The notes beneath the pieces are model-generated. The model did no database searches. It had not been told where the DNA came from and was given only the letters and a program-made list of their open reading frames with translations. The position numbers and the translations under genes are program-made. Below, one piece after another: positions 28,901-33,546 of a DNA stretch of 43,486 nucleotides. The DNA is from an uncultured Bacteroidales bacterium (GTDB lineage: Bacteria > Bacteroidota > Bacteroidia > Bacteroidales > Marinilabiliaceae), in assembly GCA_937892095.1 (NCBI GenBank), contig CALAVC010000158.1, positions 1-43,486 on the forward strand. Direction: 5' to 3'. Position 1 is the stretch's first letter. Every line of letters starts with the position of its first letter.

Positions 28901-29218
28901 AATGCCTTCTCGCCCAATGGAGACGGACTCAACGATGTCTTCAAGATTATCATTCCTGACAAATATCAAGAACGCTCCGAATCTAAACTCGAAGTCTTCA
29001 ACCGTTGGGGTACGCTCGTCTACCGCTCTTCAGGTCTCCAATATGGTGCCGATGAAAATTGGTGGGATGGCTCCTCTACAACCTCTAATATGGCTACTCT
29101 CGGTTCTAAGCTACCCTCGGGTACTTACTACTACGTCTTCACTATCACATTCATCGACTCCTCGCGTGCCGTCAAGTCCTCGCGCGAAATGCATGGATAC
29201 ATAGAACTTCGTAGATAA
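10994..29218 (+). CDS. Giant T9SS-secreted surface adhesin (SprB-like), 6074 aa
   Basis: Single uninterrupted reading frame for a predicted cell-surface protein. It begins with a signal peptide (MKSTIKNIKPSLF, then a hydrophobic core, cleavage after SSAQ). The body is a chain of dozens of about 80-120-residue Ig-like/beta-sandwich domains, many with a start such as VCxGxxxxF and an end such as GCxS...VxVxPLP, the style of the Ig-like domains associated with gliding-motility CTDs. Cys residues come in pairs per domain, suggesting disulfides. Three 340-residue units are tandemly repeated at about residues 609-1630; a different repeat family (YC/FC-xDDPxGV) dominates after about residue 4100. 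The C-terminus (5966-6074) is a T9SS type B sorting domain. SprB of Flavobacterium is the known model; ligand and motility role here are unknown. A PorP/SprF gene follows after 34 bp. Confidence 0.9.
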   Translation: MKSTIKNIKPSLFIGLLLSCLCVISSSAQTVYNMRSSQVALCGKDEAVVDGYYMANYTQISGGTPAVFSNGMTRRIALYEVDTDGTETLIDEIYHYAASGTPNFTSNANDDGVSPGGFFGPSESYPVSYTFNATAARYGKSNFTTTVVLRYLTVHSTVELMEAYYGKTLKLQIDKYPRNNSVTATVTAQYNYYFDVVGVEGGLLFSADNSVGAHYDLESNIYFAPCIGDGPITMEILNDSNPFIDDNGDPRVSYLGNSYTARYEWTRAADSWGRPTSTIVASDTRSYTDDLSSFTTSGYVTYNIAMHLYSGTEEVSCPFPVVESYSIYLFEPLVANNTFLNATSGATQSGSDKFVVCYGDDVSYTPSFVQSFYNTSTKAVEDVDLSSDVYWSLYEVDPITGDVIGSPLLEDEDIVVVSDYTFTNMTATTTYKMVAEYVDYDPNSGGHNQGYLHIYEGEENKCPTEVTFTIEVREVTASASITTPSTPVCEESSPEISASITSIPATSVAADYAYKWDVSTDGGSTYVPYSADVWLSSDDATWVDPTTSVSIVDTNIVYPSAAAGYKYYRFNYANSYVIDDTRYYCPMQETSSLLVHQLPILTPATYTVCKGQPINFDVVFSSNIEIPSGLTYHLYTACSAEGVCSGETTLDGVTVNSDSQFATYSISAATATTTYYAVAVDNATGCVSKPVAITIYVLPLPELSNLSVSKTDYCRESDDIVNLNLSVDLSSEYSAFDYASAGLSTPVVTYHWSWVHSGAPTLGSTSEVLTTDKPSLSAFEITGENLSRFKKLSSVNGVVTFSVWASDDQNCGYILDEFGAIISADGIAVVKQTVPVNIIDHPRFTMSEEKVCSNTESLNVTLTSLDSRQLTFDVTPVGSAPAPVASSVVVAGNSSNTLQINFTEVDAETVYTYNVTVTDNTVEACTKDTTLSITLYPIPHLIDADYSVCEGQPLDFGVLFEGNIPIPSGLTYNLYTNIGLTSLYTTGKSVADDYSSVTYSIPSASGSKYAFYAQAIDNVHNCATNPAAVINVYVKPLPNVDALTPSVSAYCQKDDDIKSLVLTADINTAYTSFYADADNLTNVGLSVKPKLTYHWSWTHSLNSSLNSTGVITTTDKNTLSASDLSGANLTNFKNLSKSIGVVTFSVWVSDSENCGYVLNADGSIATGNNSALVSATSPVEITNLPKFTMSEEKACSNTTSLDVTFTVLDSRNLTFDISPVGSAPVPASSSVVVSGNSSGSVTIPFSEVAENTTFSYNVTVTDNTSEACSTDTVLYITLYEPPYVSDAEYIVCQDEPFSFLTKYDTSRNYTPQSGLTYRLYTSYVGDVLSGEVNLDGKFADTDEAHYLINSVSSSRTCYLQATDNKYGCVSNVATITIRVAPAPNIKSLTTDRVAYCQFDSDIESIQLTAELQDSYSSFDFSTLGVSQPKLTYHWEWQNADVSYSDDTKTSTVTTTTATTYSGNLPIELADVIGNVTFRVWATDEMGCGYDYNVSADYDIVNSNAPHDKIVNSDVKIQPHPYINVSDEQVCAVDGVVEIAMSSNDSRNINVDITPIGSAPAPDATTLSVVAGGTTNMVVHFSESDLSDVTDFQYQLSLTDNTAIACQFDTVITFRAYPKPTVVFTPTNNWVCKGNAITIVAKPSVKDNGVTKSSVSDFTYSWKLDGASIATTSNTYEWQTEESTTDGLHTFSVDVSYTFSDGHVCAATYTYDVFVNVNPVFTLTADDATICEGDETILHFSVTNASVVNQEGVANNYTYTLSPAAKSESTIAEPTASDDMTFTVAPTATTDYTLRVLNNVSNCYSEEVQQIVVKKRGHIDITAVDPTQICAGNQTIEISFEVTNPTEFDGLDFSTLLIDGVAPDSYTFDSSVNTGVITLTANFTADGENSATKVFGTNVSIKTVDNCLVEIDQSQSLKVNPIPSAPDVTAPLAEGDGVDRAKDNAICFGEEVVTPLTYRINSPKTGFNYEVYIQPSMPTSSDEPYRILTRTSPVLNLTGAFTKKLTSSTFVWVRSVDVNSPTACPSEYVSFPILVHDLPAPTVAAVSTICEDTHTTLVVTDPTSADYYYVFTDKNGTQVTASDNTTPSYTTDDLTETSNYYLVVEEVSTGCKSETQTIVVPVHKKPTASTNVVCIDAANSTTITLPNGSTVTRQGFCFGDEGTATITITDVITDDGLGNITSNLVSVDGGNVSDWVKVDEYTWKCTLSNWAASQTLTFEITDDLCTSNTFTAEVQVLESMPQPLIAINTDAQEVCYEVDEALSITMTSYADMKSTIGFRLVSEEVGSGIYTEVGEVTRTAGVWVYNTSTNTLNIKKTTNFFIYAYDKASGCQSPLSEPVQVLVHELPEPTIASSDADNIVCPGDDVTLSVVETYEAYSWPDEAANNATTQSININPTQTTTYHYQVTDVYGCKNLIDNAHSVTITVKPRPQFILAASPAVVCQGTTTEVELIPTPLNGLGTSDNLTFVEPYAFSSTDGASVSAELQGDGTYKYYVRDHSWVDASVTFTATIYSSDADNACKSDDVLTTVEVISTLAQPDAQSVSAQDGVTKTKTVHACYGSTDPVTVSLENISAYPATGGVTYSYHWYSDAEATNELTSDGTYTVNATAGTITFVPTASMTIYAKVIRETEPNCESVVSEPVNIIIEALPLEPVALDPSDKYVCQPEEADEVINLIVESPAAESSYYWYRQNDGEVDTNMEDDILVATTSGSTPATIAAPTETIYLYARTVSQYNCFSAGKSNIVAVEVHENPVIKEVMAPPTDVCEGEAFTMEVGVVGSTSGITYKYVKTSPDNALLYETGTIDDFVGLLSVDASSVSVDNSETWVYEFTAVYGGSSGCESDATVVYSVRVHADPDFTPVVTPDPVCEQSDVTVRLNAMQSHDGSASLDVKLVDGNGVVLQDYTSVSNGSDFVYTISGVLRSQMPITYYVRDNAYVACEKVGQFAININAIPNFDITNSDDEVDQTPTALVHTYDYCVGQDMTLLLAEALPLKDSLGIDIVYAYQWYKDGIALPGEVYTSISRSSIASGVAGLYTLEVSSNGCTYTRSAQVNVHDLPEPTIIPGSTIDYYCMDDNFVVASGESYSKYRWEVYYNSSLIDANASTDSLFIYPLVDKSFITNVDLGLEVHLYVTDKYGCESNTIVSYIGSLSNPPIIAAVNGVETCGISNPFTITVSQDKANYSIELYNADGSELPAGSYTLEDSNRRIMTSDDFAEGNYLVRVTDTDTECTTDSVVRLTRYDIDINITADAGTIYYCENGSVDFTVNLSDNNGHTADFLAAVTSVNYTVSYLDNADNVVSTDPVVSLSDLTYSHTFTPADLGLGASVNPYKIKVNIQYVFNSDVENLTSCSFDNEMEVYIVPTPVLTADKSIPTCLNSDFVFTVDLANIVATNPTFEFFVNGVKVSGHDDSSNELSTAALSLSLAEGDVVTANVLMDNNATVCTSNQVVVTYFPDFKAQLNIDQSVIYCKNAPINYAITSVMPDGVNPLSHTLQNVANYTIYRVNTSGSDDFVLYDEQTPAISLSGSLFYEDDDDQVSYYAIVEDVNGCVDTTDVVTVDIKQFKVSDIVVSNANGSVLNLSDLCADVEYTYSAILLDGSNNVITPGSDYDFYFFVDDVEITDHAGGAVVTDNFIKYTHAESSSPVTFRVEVVDRINGCHIAIGSVEYPAYTEDFTYHTIPDPDVTLEEPLLAITDDPNDARTFEVCYDDEFTLDVKGDYITLLIDGVAVTEVVSTPAVSGQVDITTFDGTVYTEAVVGNPSTVRFTFNLEPSASFHDIQFLVNDGACQVLTDIWKFRKYEHILVSAPNAEGVDQVVDDVLTLCLGNQIDVLPATAEPNYTKGYNIYVNGSLVSSDDFSATKLAYSADSVGVFTITFKPDFGRNGCEKQITIDVKDAPVPVIALVAEDDTDISPVSYDADTHTYVFDRCENLSTNIKSSGAVDYILSVTKDGVDVTSQFISSYSGSEFAQAKTFYYDEASALAAGVDYNEYVFNYTYSIASCQDFAKAIVRVYQTPHAEFINDTPRLTVIEGAAVPVDVTPGFANYEFVINDSTVQNGASNTLAAADNIVMEDTEVKVIVSSIHGCDTTLIANIKVLEGIKPIVVNIDREYYCSDEPGAVITLEGMQTGVSYKIEGRPDLGSIVTGSADGWSPVRVADPTTLNPETFSVLAYYDILPDETCYMANTVTLEEVTSPLTLTMPDVLADDCTKLNDPSDPLTWTVSGAEYGMTYFIAHDSVVIESKPLQLTSPSQTELVINLYDVMNGGITKGQYNVVVRNKRIGGEYVCQTWLPGVLTVDIPTTLDFQVRMSPENGLFCSDDPDGVNVYIEGSDFSSRYDHYYVLYRTDANGTVEVDRKKSDASMGKISFNYLTLPTGITEASYTITCEFNGCVASMTGSADVKTISPAVKQIFTVDETHFCEDDPNGVTFTVASQQENYLYTLYLNGQPTSNVHVGDGSAAPFTFDNLTDGGTYNVVISYPELDRHESTCLVELDELTIVKEVLPSDPIATISNMVATADTICVGETTTIYLTNPQRQTIAEDGFEVHYELYEDGVKIADFSDDKSLTFLSFELPIRTVAASHVYDVIATKSATDGYADICTVSFDSIATLEVKDRPKTTEEILVGLVDPTVKTIDPCYGEDVIVYDPVPGNTYTLHRRTNYYTDGLGNVHWEVSLPVQTIVASSANIQASNDPLYTTMLYFADKRDHDAHYEVQVSNGYCYDVIDSCYINVDKLPKVQSLVVSGPMCLGDPGVESRLEDSEANVTYSLYFVRPADVNDPTTDLAEDMLRAHPGKKIQEFTTTYDHQYVIFRDLYQSEDSSYPYYSTDVVSGRLLDEDGYYYIVAVRADDADKCEVYSPYIDFQKHKLPLSYRLIADQKIYCGSADGFTDGVKVYLEASEVDVEATITYILYSVDAQGNLSQIESKVSSGTAPLYFETLLVEGTYVAMARKEYTADGHICTSMMEGEIVVEKRTAPKKGKADISVVADLCNEDNFTYQIPDEYLTADMAGAVFTLSGNSSQSLVFDGTNATQMTFTDFPTSGNYEVFVSYADNACETSAGNINVTYHEKIQTLATPIYSCDNSFSFDSNELHYLLNDGAVYDLVNDTTGAVADSKVYDASASHDLIFENIVAGSYSLNAHYVDANGNNICETTVVKFIRQTEIPSDVFADTKYACSGNKYDFDLSADHLADLVAGNIYYLTDDTTTPILESDNGKLFSGSNKVIFTGLAAGSYTIWASHENYSCLVPFGSLEVVDSEINDYTLSALRDCLTEQVTFSVDSSDAGAQYQLYAHLKTKESVAVESPIDGTGNPFSWAPITLDDNADYYYVAAQIGECQTVFNRVYVRAIDYDFEFTASNFYQDKADICSGDDPKLYLENSQVGVEYYLVRNDTVLDNSWMKVGDGNTLTWELGHQSGTAAYNLRAVHGNCSAEMWREIVVDFDAATLPTGSLALYIQGVKYTSADTNIPSVCPGSNVNITASVDGVNVRYYNFYRSVAGVRRDTVTSTSNAYIPFYADEDISGNITVEFSVETFGGCVFNIDDAITFHLGNDYAEEEHLVANHYEYCEGSPSVKLAFINTPTVGYTYRLYKQANATDTINPHDELVDIQEIPDYVTTAVDSLWFNGWGFDQSSQIFADAGFYYVRVRTPEGCDLRTNTVEIIENALPVDSTNEVFFAGVNDDGTVDLSSLNYDFGVLDGGYLVLSNPLPNVRYELVHTDIPGIILETKTIADISTDGYLTFGPIRSLETDREKYGIPDTLSNWGEGYYDIHAVDTLTNCDIDLGDVLFVDEELIAHDVEIYLNKNEMSRIVSLVPNLGYKYTKRYIEWSNKIDKVYYPQTEYNDEGRFVVDENSTADRDYSNYAGYVKTVEESNIRFELLPEENAINGTYGFVDVTMRYDDSNVLPHDEASTTGWFLYEKKPSFFGREQVKYQIYNSAFTDSRGNKLRVSNTATITILCGNEETGDTTSVFLIPNAFSPNGDGLNDVFKIIIPDKYQERSESKLEVFNRWGTLVYRSSGLQYGADENWWDGSSTTSNMATLGSKLPSGTYYYVFTITFIDSSRAVKSSREMHGYIELRR
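12818..15883 (+). repeat. Three tandem ~340-residue supra-domain repeats in the giant gene
   Basis: Conserved Val-Cys starts recur at Cys codons 12818, 13838 and 14867, with the next domain at 15884, giving periods of 1020, 1029 and 1017 bp. Each unit has three subdomains: VCxGQP...GLTYxLYT, YCxxDxDI...YHWxW...VTFxVWxxDxxxCGY, and xxSxExxC...SRxLTFDxxPxGSAPxP. Units 1 and 2 keep near-identical DNA (13523-13554 against 14552-14583 with two differences), implying fairly recent duplication. Unit 3 is more divergent. Confidence 0.88.
28889..29215 (+). other. T9SS type B (gliding-motility-associated) C-terminal sorting domain
   Basis: Encodes residues 5966-6074 of the giant protein. Hallmarks of the type B/CHU_C domain are visible in order: FLIPNAFSPNGDGLNDVF, LEVFNRWGTLVY, ENWWDG, LPSGTYYYVF and the terminal HGYIELRR. 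Type B domains are known to need a PorP/SprF-family partner, which is the next gene. Confidence 0.93.
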
Positions 29219-29252
29219 ACCCGTGGCTCCAACATCTAAGAATCATACGACT

Positions 29253-30197
29253 ATGAGCAAAATAATGTCAATACTCAGATATACAGTTACCGCTTGTCTT
29301 GTTAGCATGGGCATCCTCGCCCATGCACAAGATCAGGCCGTCTACAACAACTATATATCCAACCAAGGTATTCTCAACCCTGCCTACAATGGCTCGCGCG
29401 ACGTCATCAGTGCACTCGCCATATTCCGCACGCAATGGACTGGCTTCACTGGTGCACCTTTCACCGGAGGTATTAATATCCACGGTCAAGTTGACAAAAT
29501 GAAAGACCTCGGTGTCGGTGCTGTCATTCAAAACGATCACTCTGGTTTTACCAACAATCTCGAGTTCTTTGCCGCAGCCTCCTATCGTCTCAAAATCGAT
29601 AAGCGTACCGACCTCCGACTCGGTCTGCAAATGGGTTTCAAAAACATTATTTATAACGCCTCAAAAGCCGTCACCGTCGACTATGGCGACCCAGTTTTTG
29701 ACGGACGTATTAGCAAATTCGGTTTCAACTTTGGTATTGGTGGCTATCTTATCAACAAAGACTACTTTGCAGGTATCAGCATCCCACGCTTTCTTGCCAA
29801 TCGCTACGATTCCGACAAACAACAGATAAAAAACAAAGTATCTTTCAAAGATTTGCACATCTACGTCTATGGTGGCTACGTCTTTACTGTTACCGACTAC
29901 AAGATTAAGCCAACAGCCCTTATCCGCATGGTCCCAGGTGCTCCTCTCACGTTCGATGTCTCTTGTTCAGTTCTTTTTGCTGATCGACTCTGGGTCGGTC
30001 TGTCATACCGCACCGTTACCGACATCGTCGCCATGCTCGAATATCAAGTCAACCAGTCGTGGGGAGTTAAATATTCTTTCGACTTCCCACTCAACGACAT
30101 AAAGTCTTATACCGTTGCTGGCTCTCACGAAATAGCCGTTCAATACGACTTCTCGCTCACTCGCCGACCGGGCATGCGCTCCATCAGATATTTCTAA
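29253..30197 (+). CDS. PorP/SprF-family outer-membrane protein
   Basis: 314-residue outer-membrane beta-barrel of the T9SS PorP/SprF family. The signal peptide ends at ILAHA, and the mature protein opens with QDQAVYNNYISNQGILNPAY, the signature N-terminus of this family, followed by the RTQWTGFTGAP segment. Alternating amphipathic strands run to a C-terminal YDFSLTRR...IRYF. SprF in Flavobacterium is required for surface delivery of SprB, and the sprB-sprF gene order is the same as here, so this protein is probably the dedicated partner of the giant adhesin. A GTG at 29223 is in frame, but the ATG at 29253 leaves a compact signal peptide and is preferred. It is co-transcribed with the giant gene by spacing. 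Confidence 0.9.
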   Translation: MSKIMSILRYTVTACLVSMGILAHAQDQAVYNNYISNQGILNPAYNGSRDVISALAIFRTQWTGFTGAPFTGGINIHGQVDKMKDLGVGAVIQNDHSGFTNNLEFFAAASYRLKIDKRTDLRLGLQMGFKNIIYNASKAVTVDYGDPVFDGRISKFGFNFGIGGYLINKDYFAGISIPRFLANRYDSDKQQIKNKVSFKDLHIYVYGGYVFTVTDYKIKPTALIRMVPGAPLTFDVSCSVLFADRLWVGLSYRTVTDIVAMLEYQVNQSWGVKYSFDFPLNDIKSYTVAGSHEIAVQYDFSLTRRPGMRSIRYF

Positions 30198-30285
30198 TTT
30201 TATATGCTATAATTCGTTATATTTTAACTTTTATATCTATATTTAAACGAAATTTGGTCATTTTGCACTCTATTCATAATAGGTA

Positions 30286-30317
30286 TTGCAAAATGTTACC
30301 TTTAAATACTATCTTTG
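30286..30317 (+). promoter_or_regulatory. Promoter for the PorE-like gene
   Basis: TATCTTTG (30310-30317) is an exact -7 match, with TTG at 30286-30288 and a 21-nt spacer for the -33 element. The leader to the ATG at 30346 is about 23 nt. This lets the PorE-like gene be expressed apart from the adhesin. Confidence 0.6.
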
Positions 30318-30345
30318 CAAGTACTTTGTACTCAATCGGACTACT

Positions 30346-32430
30346 ATGAGATACATACTACCATTGGCAGTTATATTTTGCTTCTGCTTCGCCAACGACT
30401 CCTTTGCCCAACGTAAAGAACTACGCAAAGCCAAAGCTGCTTTCGATGACCTCGACTATTACCATTGTGTAGATTATTATAATCAAGCTACCGAACTCGG
30501 TGCTGTCTTAGGTCTCGACGACCGTAAGCACCTTGCGCGTTCGTATTTTGAACTCAACAAAGTTCAGCAAGCGTTCGAAATATATAGCGATCTCGAAAGC
30601 AATATAACCAACGAAGATATATTTGTCTACGCCAAAGTCCTCCATCGTATGTCCCTCTATGATATGGCCATCGAGTGGTACGACAAGGCCAAAAAGTCTG
30701 GCTCGCTTACCGAAAGCATTCTGCATGTCAACGATATGATAGAATCTTGTCGTTGGGCACTCGCCAATGAAAATTCCATGGCTGAATATCGTGTCAACCC
30801 AAACTTTACCCTTGCCTCACAAGGTCAGTCGTTTGGTGTACAAATATTCAACGACAAAGTAGTCTATTCCTCAGCACCAAAAGATAGTAAGAATGTCGAC
30901 CGCAACGGCAACCCATTCCTTAACCTCTACACCTCAGACATCGTCGATGGCGATGTCGTTGAAAACACAAGTGCCGTCTTTTCCAACAATCTCGTTTCTC
31001 CATATCACGTTGGTGCCATATCTTTCACGAGCGACAAAAAACACATGTTCTTCACCAAGTCGGTCTATGTCGACAAGGTCCCAATGCTCAAAATATTTGT
31101 CGTAGACTACAATGGCTCTGACTGGGTTAACGAACGCGTTGTCGACTTCGATAGCGATGATTTCGACCTTGCGCACCCTGCCGTTTCTCCCGATGATGAA
31201 TATCTCTATTTCGTCTCCAATATGTCCGACCACACTAAGATTTATGGTAAGGATGTTAAAAACTATGGTGGCAAAGACATCTATCGTGCCAAGTTTGGTA
31301 ACGATGCCAGCCATTTTACCAAAGTAGAAAATCTTGGCACAGCCATCAATAGCTATGGTGATGAAGTATACCCAGTCATCAATCCTGACGGCAAGTTATA
31401 TTTCAGTTCCGATGTTAAAAAAGGCTTTGGTGGTCTCGACATTTTCTGTGCAGAATATGTCGATGGCAAGTGGCAGAACGCTCGAAATATGCTTAAGCCT
31501 TTCAACTCCAATGTCGATGACTTTTGCTATGTTCAAACGCCCGATGATCCCGACCGAGGCTTCCTCTCAACCAACCGTTATGGTAATCTCGATGCCGACG
31601 TTATCTTCGATGTATACAAACTTAAAGAATCTGCAGGTCAAGAAGTTGAAACGCCTCCTGTTTTCGGTGCCGAGGGTCTCATAATCACAGGTGAGGAACT
31701 TACGGCCACCAATGTCGAAGAGGTCACTCCACCAGATGTACAAGAGCCACAAGTCGATACGGTAGAAGTACAAGCCGCACCTACTGTTACCACACTCTCC
31801 ACATCTGTAAAGAGTACGTACAACAACGAAATTATCCCCGGAGCAATCGTCTCCATTCGCGATGAAGAAACTGAAAACGAAATTGTAAAGGCCACTACAG
31901 ACGACTCTGGTCGTGCTTCGCTAAGCTACAATGCACTTCCCGATGACAAAGAGGTAATTGTTGTAGTCAGCAAAGAAGGTTATAATGAGAAGACCGTTCA
32001 AGCTACTGCAGCAGAACTATTGTCGCTTGTCCGTGAAGGCTTCAAGCTTACGCCCATTTTCAACGACCAAGTTCTTGACGACATATCTGGCATGACCATT
32101 GCCTATGGCGACGACTTCGACGATGAAGCAAAAGCAACACTCGATAAGTTGGCAACCTATCTAACTAAGGCTCCCAATGTCGTTGTTAAACTCAACGCTC
32201 ATACGGAGGCTAAAGGCAATCGCTACGGCAACCTTGAAATCTCGCAACGTATGGCCGAGAAAGCTAAAGAATACCTTGTATCGCGTGGAGTCAACGATGC
32301 TCAGCTTATACCTCGTGGCTACGGCGAACGCTATCTCAAGAATAGGTGTCATCGTGGTGTCTACTGCACTGCTGCACAGCACAAGGTCAACCGACGCATA
32401 GAGGTAGTTGTTTGGAACGCTAATAAATAA
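30346..32430 (+). CDS. PorE-like T9SS accessory protein (TPR, beta-propeller, CRD, OmpA)
   Basis: 694-residue exported protein with the same domain order as PorE of Porphyromonas. There is a signal peptide (to about residue 20, SFAQ). TPR helices span about 22-145, and a PD40/WD-like beta-propeller about 150-440 contains repeated motifs such as HPAVSPDDEYLYFVSNM and INPDGKLYFSSD. A carboxypeptidase-regulatory-like fold follows at about 483-570 (PGAIVSIRDEE, DDSGRASLSY), then a C-terminal OmpA peptidoglycan-binding domain at about 578-694 (LEISQRMAEKAKEYL, NRRIEVVVW). PorE is known to anchor the T9SS assembly to peptidoglycan. The start at 30346 is chosen because the upstream in-frame ATG at 30286 precedes the promoter. 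Whether this copy serves the whole T9SS or only this cassette is not decidable here. Confidence 0.88.
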   Translation: MRYILPLAVIFCFCFANDSFAQRKELRKAKAAFDDLDYYHCVDYYNQATELGAVLGLDDRKHLARSYFELNKVQQAFEIYSDLESNITNEDIFVYAKVLHRMSLYDMAIEWYDKAKKSGSLTESILHVNDMIESCRWALANENSMAEYRVNPNFTLASQGQSFGVQIFNDKVVYSSAPKDSKNVDRNGNPFLNLYTSDIVDGDVVENTSAVFSNNLVSPYHVGAISFTSDKKHMFFTKSVYVDKVPMLKIFVVDYNGSDWVNERVVDFDSDDFDLAHPAVSPDDEYLYFVSNMSDHTKIYGKDVKNYGGKDIYRAKFGNDASHFTKVENLGTAINSYGDEVYPVINPDGKLYFSSDVKKGFGGLDIFCAEYVDGKWQNARNMLKPFNSNVDDFCYVQTPDDPDRGFLSTNRYGNLDADVIFDVYKLKESAGQEVETPPVFGAEGLIITGEELTATNVEEVTPPDVQEPQVDTVEVQAAPTVTTLSTSVKSTYNNEIIPGAIVSIRDEETENEIVKATTDDSGRASLSYNALPDDKEVIVVVSKEGYNEKTVQATAAELLSLVREGFKLTPIFNDQVLDDISGMTIAYGDDFDDEAKATLDKLATYLTKAPNVVVKLNAHTEAKGNRYGNLEISQRMAEKAKEYLVSRGVNDAQLIPRGYGERYLKNRCHRGVYCTAAQHKVNRRIEVVVWNANK

Positions 32431-32459
32431 TTTGTACGACAACACGCAAATCAACCATC

Positions 32460-33131
32460 ATGAAATACTATATAGCTTCTCTCGCTCGTGCGCTGTCTCT
32501 CTCTCTATCTATGTTGTTGACGGTAGTTTCATTATCCGCTCAAAGCATAGAAGAACTCCGCACATCGAAGCAAATAATCACGTGGACCGACGAAGATTTG
32601 CCCAACTATTCCATTCAAATCTCCGCCTCCAAAACGCCACCAACCGACCCCACTTTCGTCAAGTCGGCAAGTGTTGTCTACGAATACAATTCGCCTGATG
32701 GCTATGTACGCTATTTCTATGGCAAGTTCGACTCATACACCGAGGCTAACAAGCAGATTCAGTCCGTTCGTGATATGGGTTTCAGTGGTGCTTTTGTATC
32801 CAACCTCAAAAAATTGTCCAAAAGTTCTACATCTTCTGCTGCTAAGGCTGTAAAAGGTGTTGTTACGCGTGGCAATAAGCCCATAACCATCGATCCTAAC
32901 AAAGATTATGTGGTCCAGCTCGGTGCGTTTCGCTACCCACTCTACGTAGAGTATTTCGAAAATGCAGGTGAAGTCTATGAATATCGACTCAACGATAAGA
33001 TTTTCCGTTATACCACCAAACCAGTCAAAGGCACCGAGATTGAAAGTCTTTTCTTCAAGATGCGTTCACTTGGCTACGACAAGGCTTTTGTTATCGAATA
33101 TGACACCTATGCACCATATCGCATAGATTAA
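32460..33131 (+). CDS. Secreted SPOR-like protein of unknown function
   Basis: 223-residue exported protein with an N-terminal signal peptide (hydrophobic segment ending LSAQ). Two SPOR-like halves can be seen: NYSIQISASKTP...VRYFYGKFDSYTEANKQI...GFSGAFV (about 42-115) and KDYVVQLGAFRYP...IFRYTTKPV...SLGYDKAFVIEY (about 149-215). Each has the IQ-x-x-A start, an aromatic G-x-F strand and a closing G(F/Y)-x-x-A-F(V) strand typical of peptidoglycan-binding SPOR folds, although conservation is weak. The gene follows the PorE-like gene after 29 bp, so a cell-envelope role connected with T9SS or peptidoglycan is plausible. No closer assignment is possible. Confidence 0.7.
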   Translation: MKYYIASLARALSLSLSMLLTVVSLSAQSIEELRTSKQIITWTDEDLPNYSIQISASKTPPTDPTFVKSASVVYEYNSPDGYVRYFYGKFDSYTEANKQIQSVRDMGFSGAFVSNLKKLSKSSTSSAAKAVKGVVTRGNKPITIDPNKDYVVQLGAFRYPLYVEYFENAGEVYEYRLNDKIFRYTTKPVKGTEIESLFFKMRSLGYDKAFVIEYDTYAPYRID

Positions 33132-33144
33132 AATATAATTCAAG

Positions 33145-33517
33145 ACAGCAAGACAGTCTATCGCTTGACATCGGGTCAAGAGGAAAGTCCGAGCAACATA
33201 GAGCATTGCGCTTCACAATCAGAAGAACTGCCGCGAGGTGTTGCTTTGCATAACAGAAATATACCGCCCCAATAGGGGTAAGGGTGAAAAGGTGGGGCAA
33301 GAGCCCACCGCGTATGTGGTGACACATACGGTCAGATATGCAGCCACAAGTTGCAAGGTCGTGTATACTTAGTTTGTGATTTACATCGGTGCTGCTCGTG
33401 CCGAGAACTTTGTTCGACTAAGGGGGTAGACCGCTTAGAGTTTGTCGGCGACGGCAAACCCAGATAAATGATAGACACGTTCGTGAACGTACAGAACTCG
33501 GCTTATCGTCTTGCTGT
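33145..33517 (+). ncRNA. rnpB: RNase P RNA (class A)
   Basis: Catalytic RNA that trims the 5' leaders of tRNA precursors together with RnpA. Terminal helix P1 is visible: bases 33145-33154 pair perfectly with 33508-33517. The conserved cores are present in order: GAGGAAAGTCCGAGC near 33180, the GGTGAAAAGGTGGGGCAAGAGCCCACCG region near 33274-33305, and the universal 3' motif with ACAGAACTCGGCTTAT near 33491-33506. The length of about 373 nt is normal. A T-rich tract follows directly. It starts 13 nt after the SPOR-like gene. Confidence 0.93.
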
Positions 33518-33530
33518 TTTTTCTTTTTTT
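33508..33530 (+). terminator. 3' end and T-tract of rnpB
   Basis: The 3' strand of helix P1 is followed by a run of T interrupted once by C (33517-33530). This likely marks rnpB transcript termination, 17 nt before topB. Confidence 0.6.
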
Positions 33531-33546
33531 GCATTCGTCGTAATTC

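Noticed and set aside
28037..28969. 310-residue minus-strand reading frame inside the giant gene
   Set aside because: It lies fully within a continuous, domain-supported plus-strand gene and has no recognisable domain; many similar antisense frames occur along this gene for the same compositional reason.
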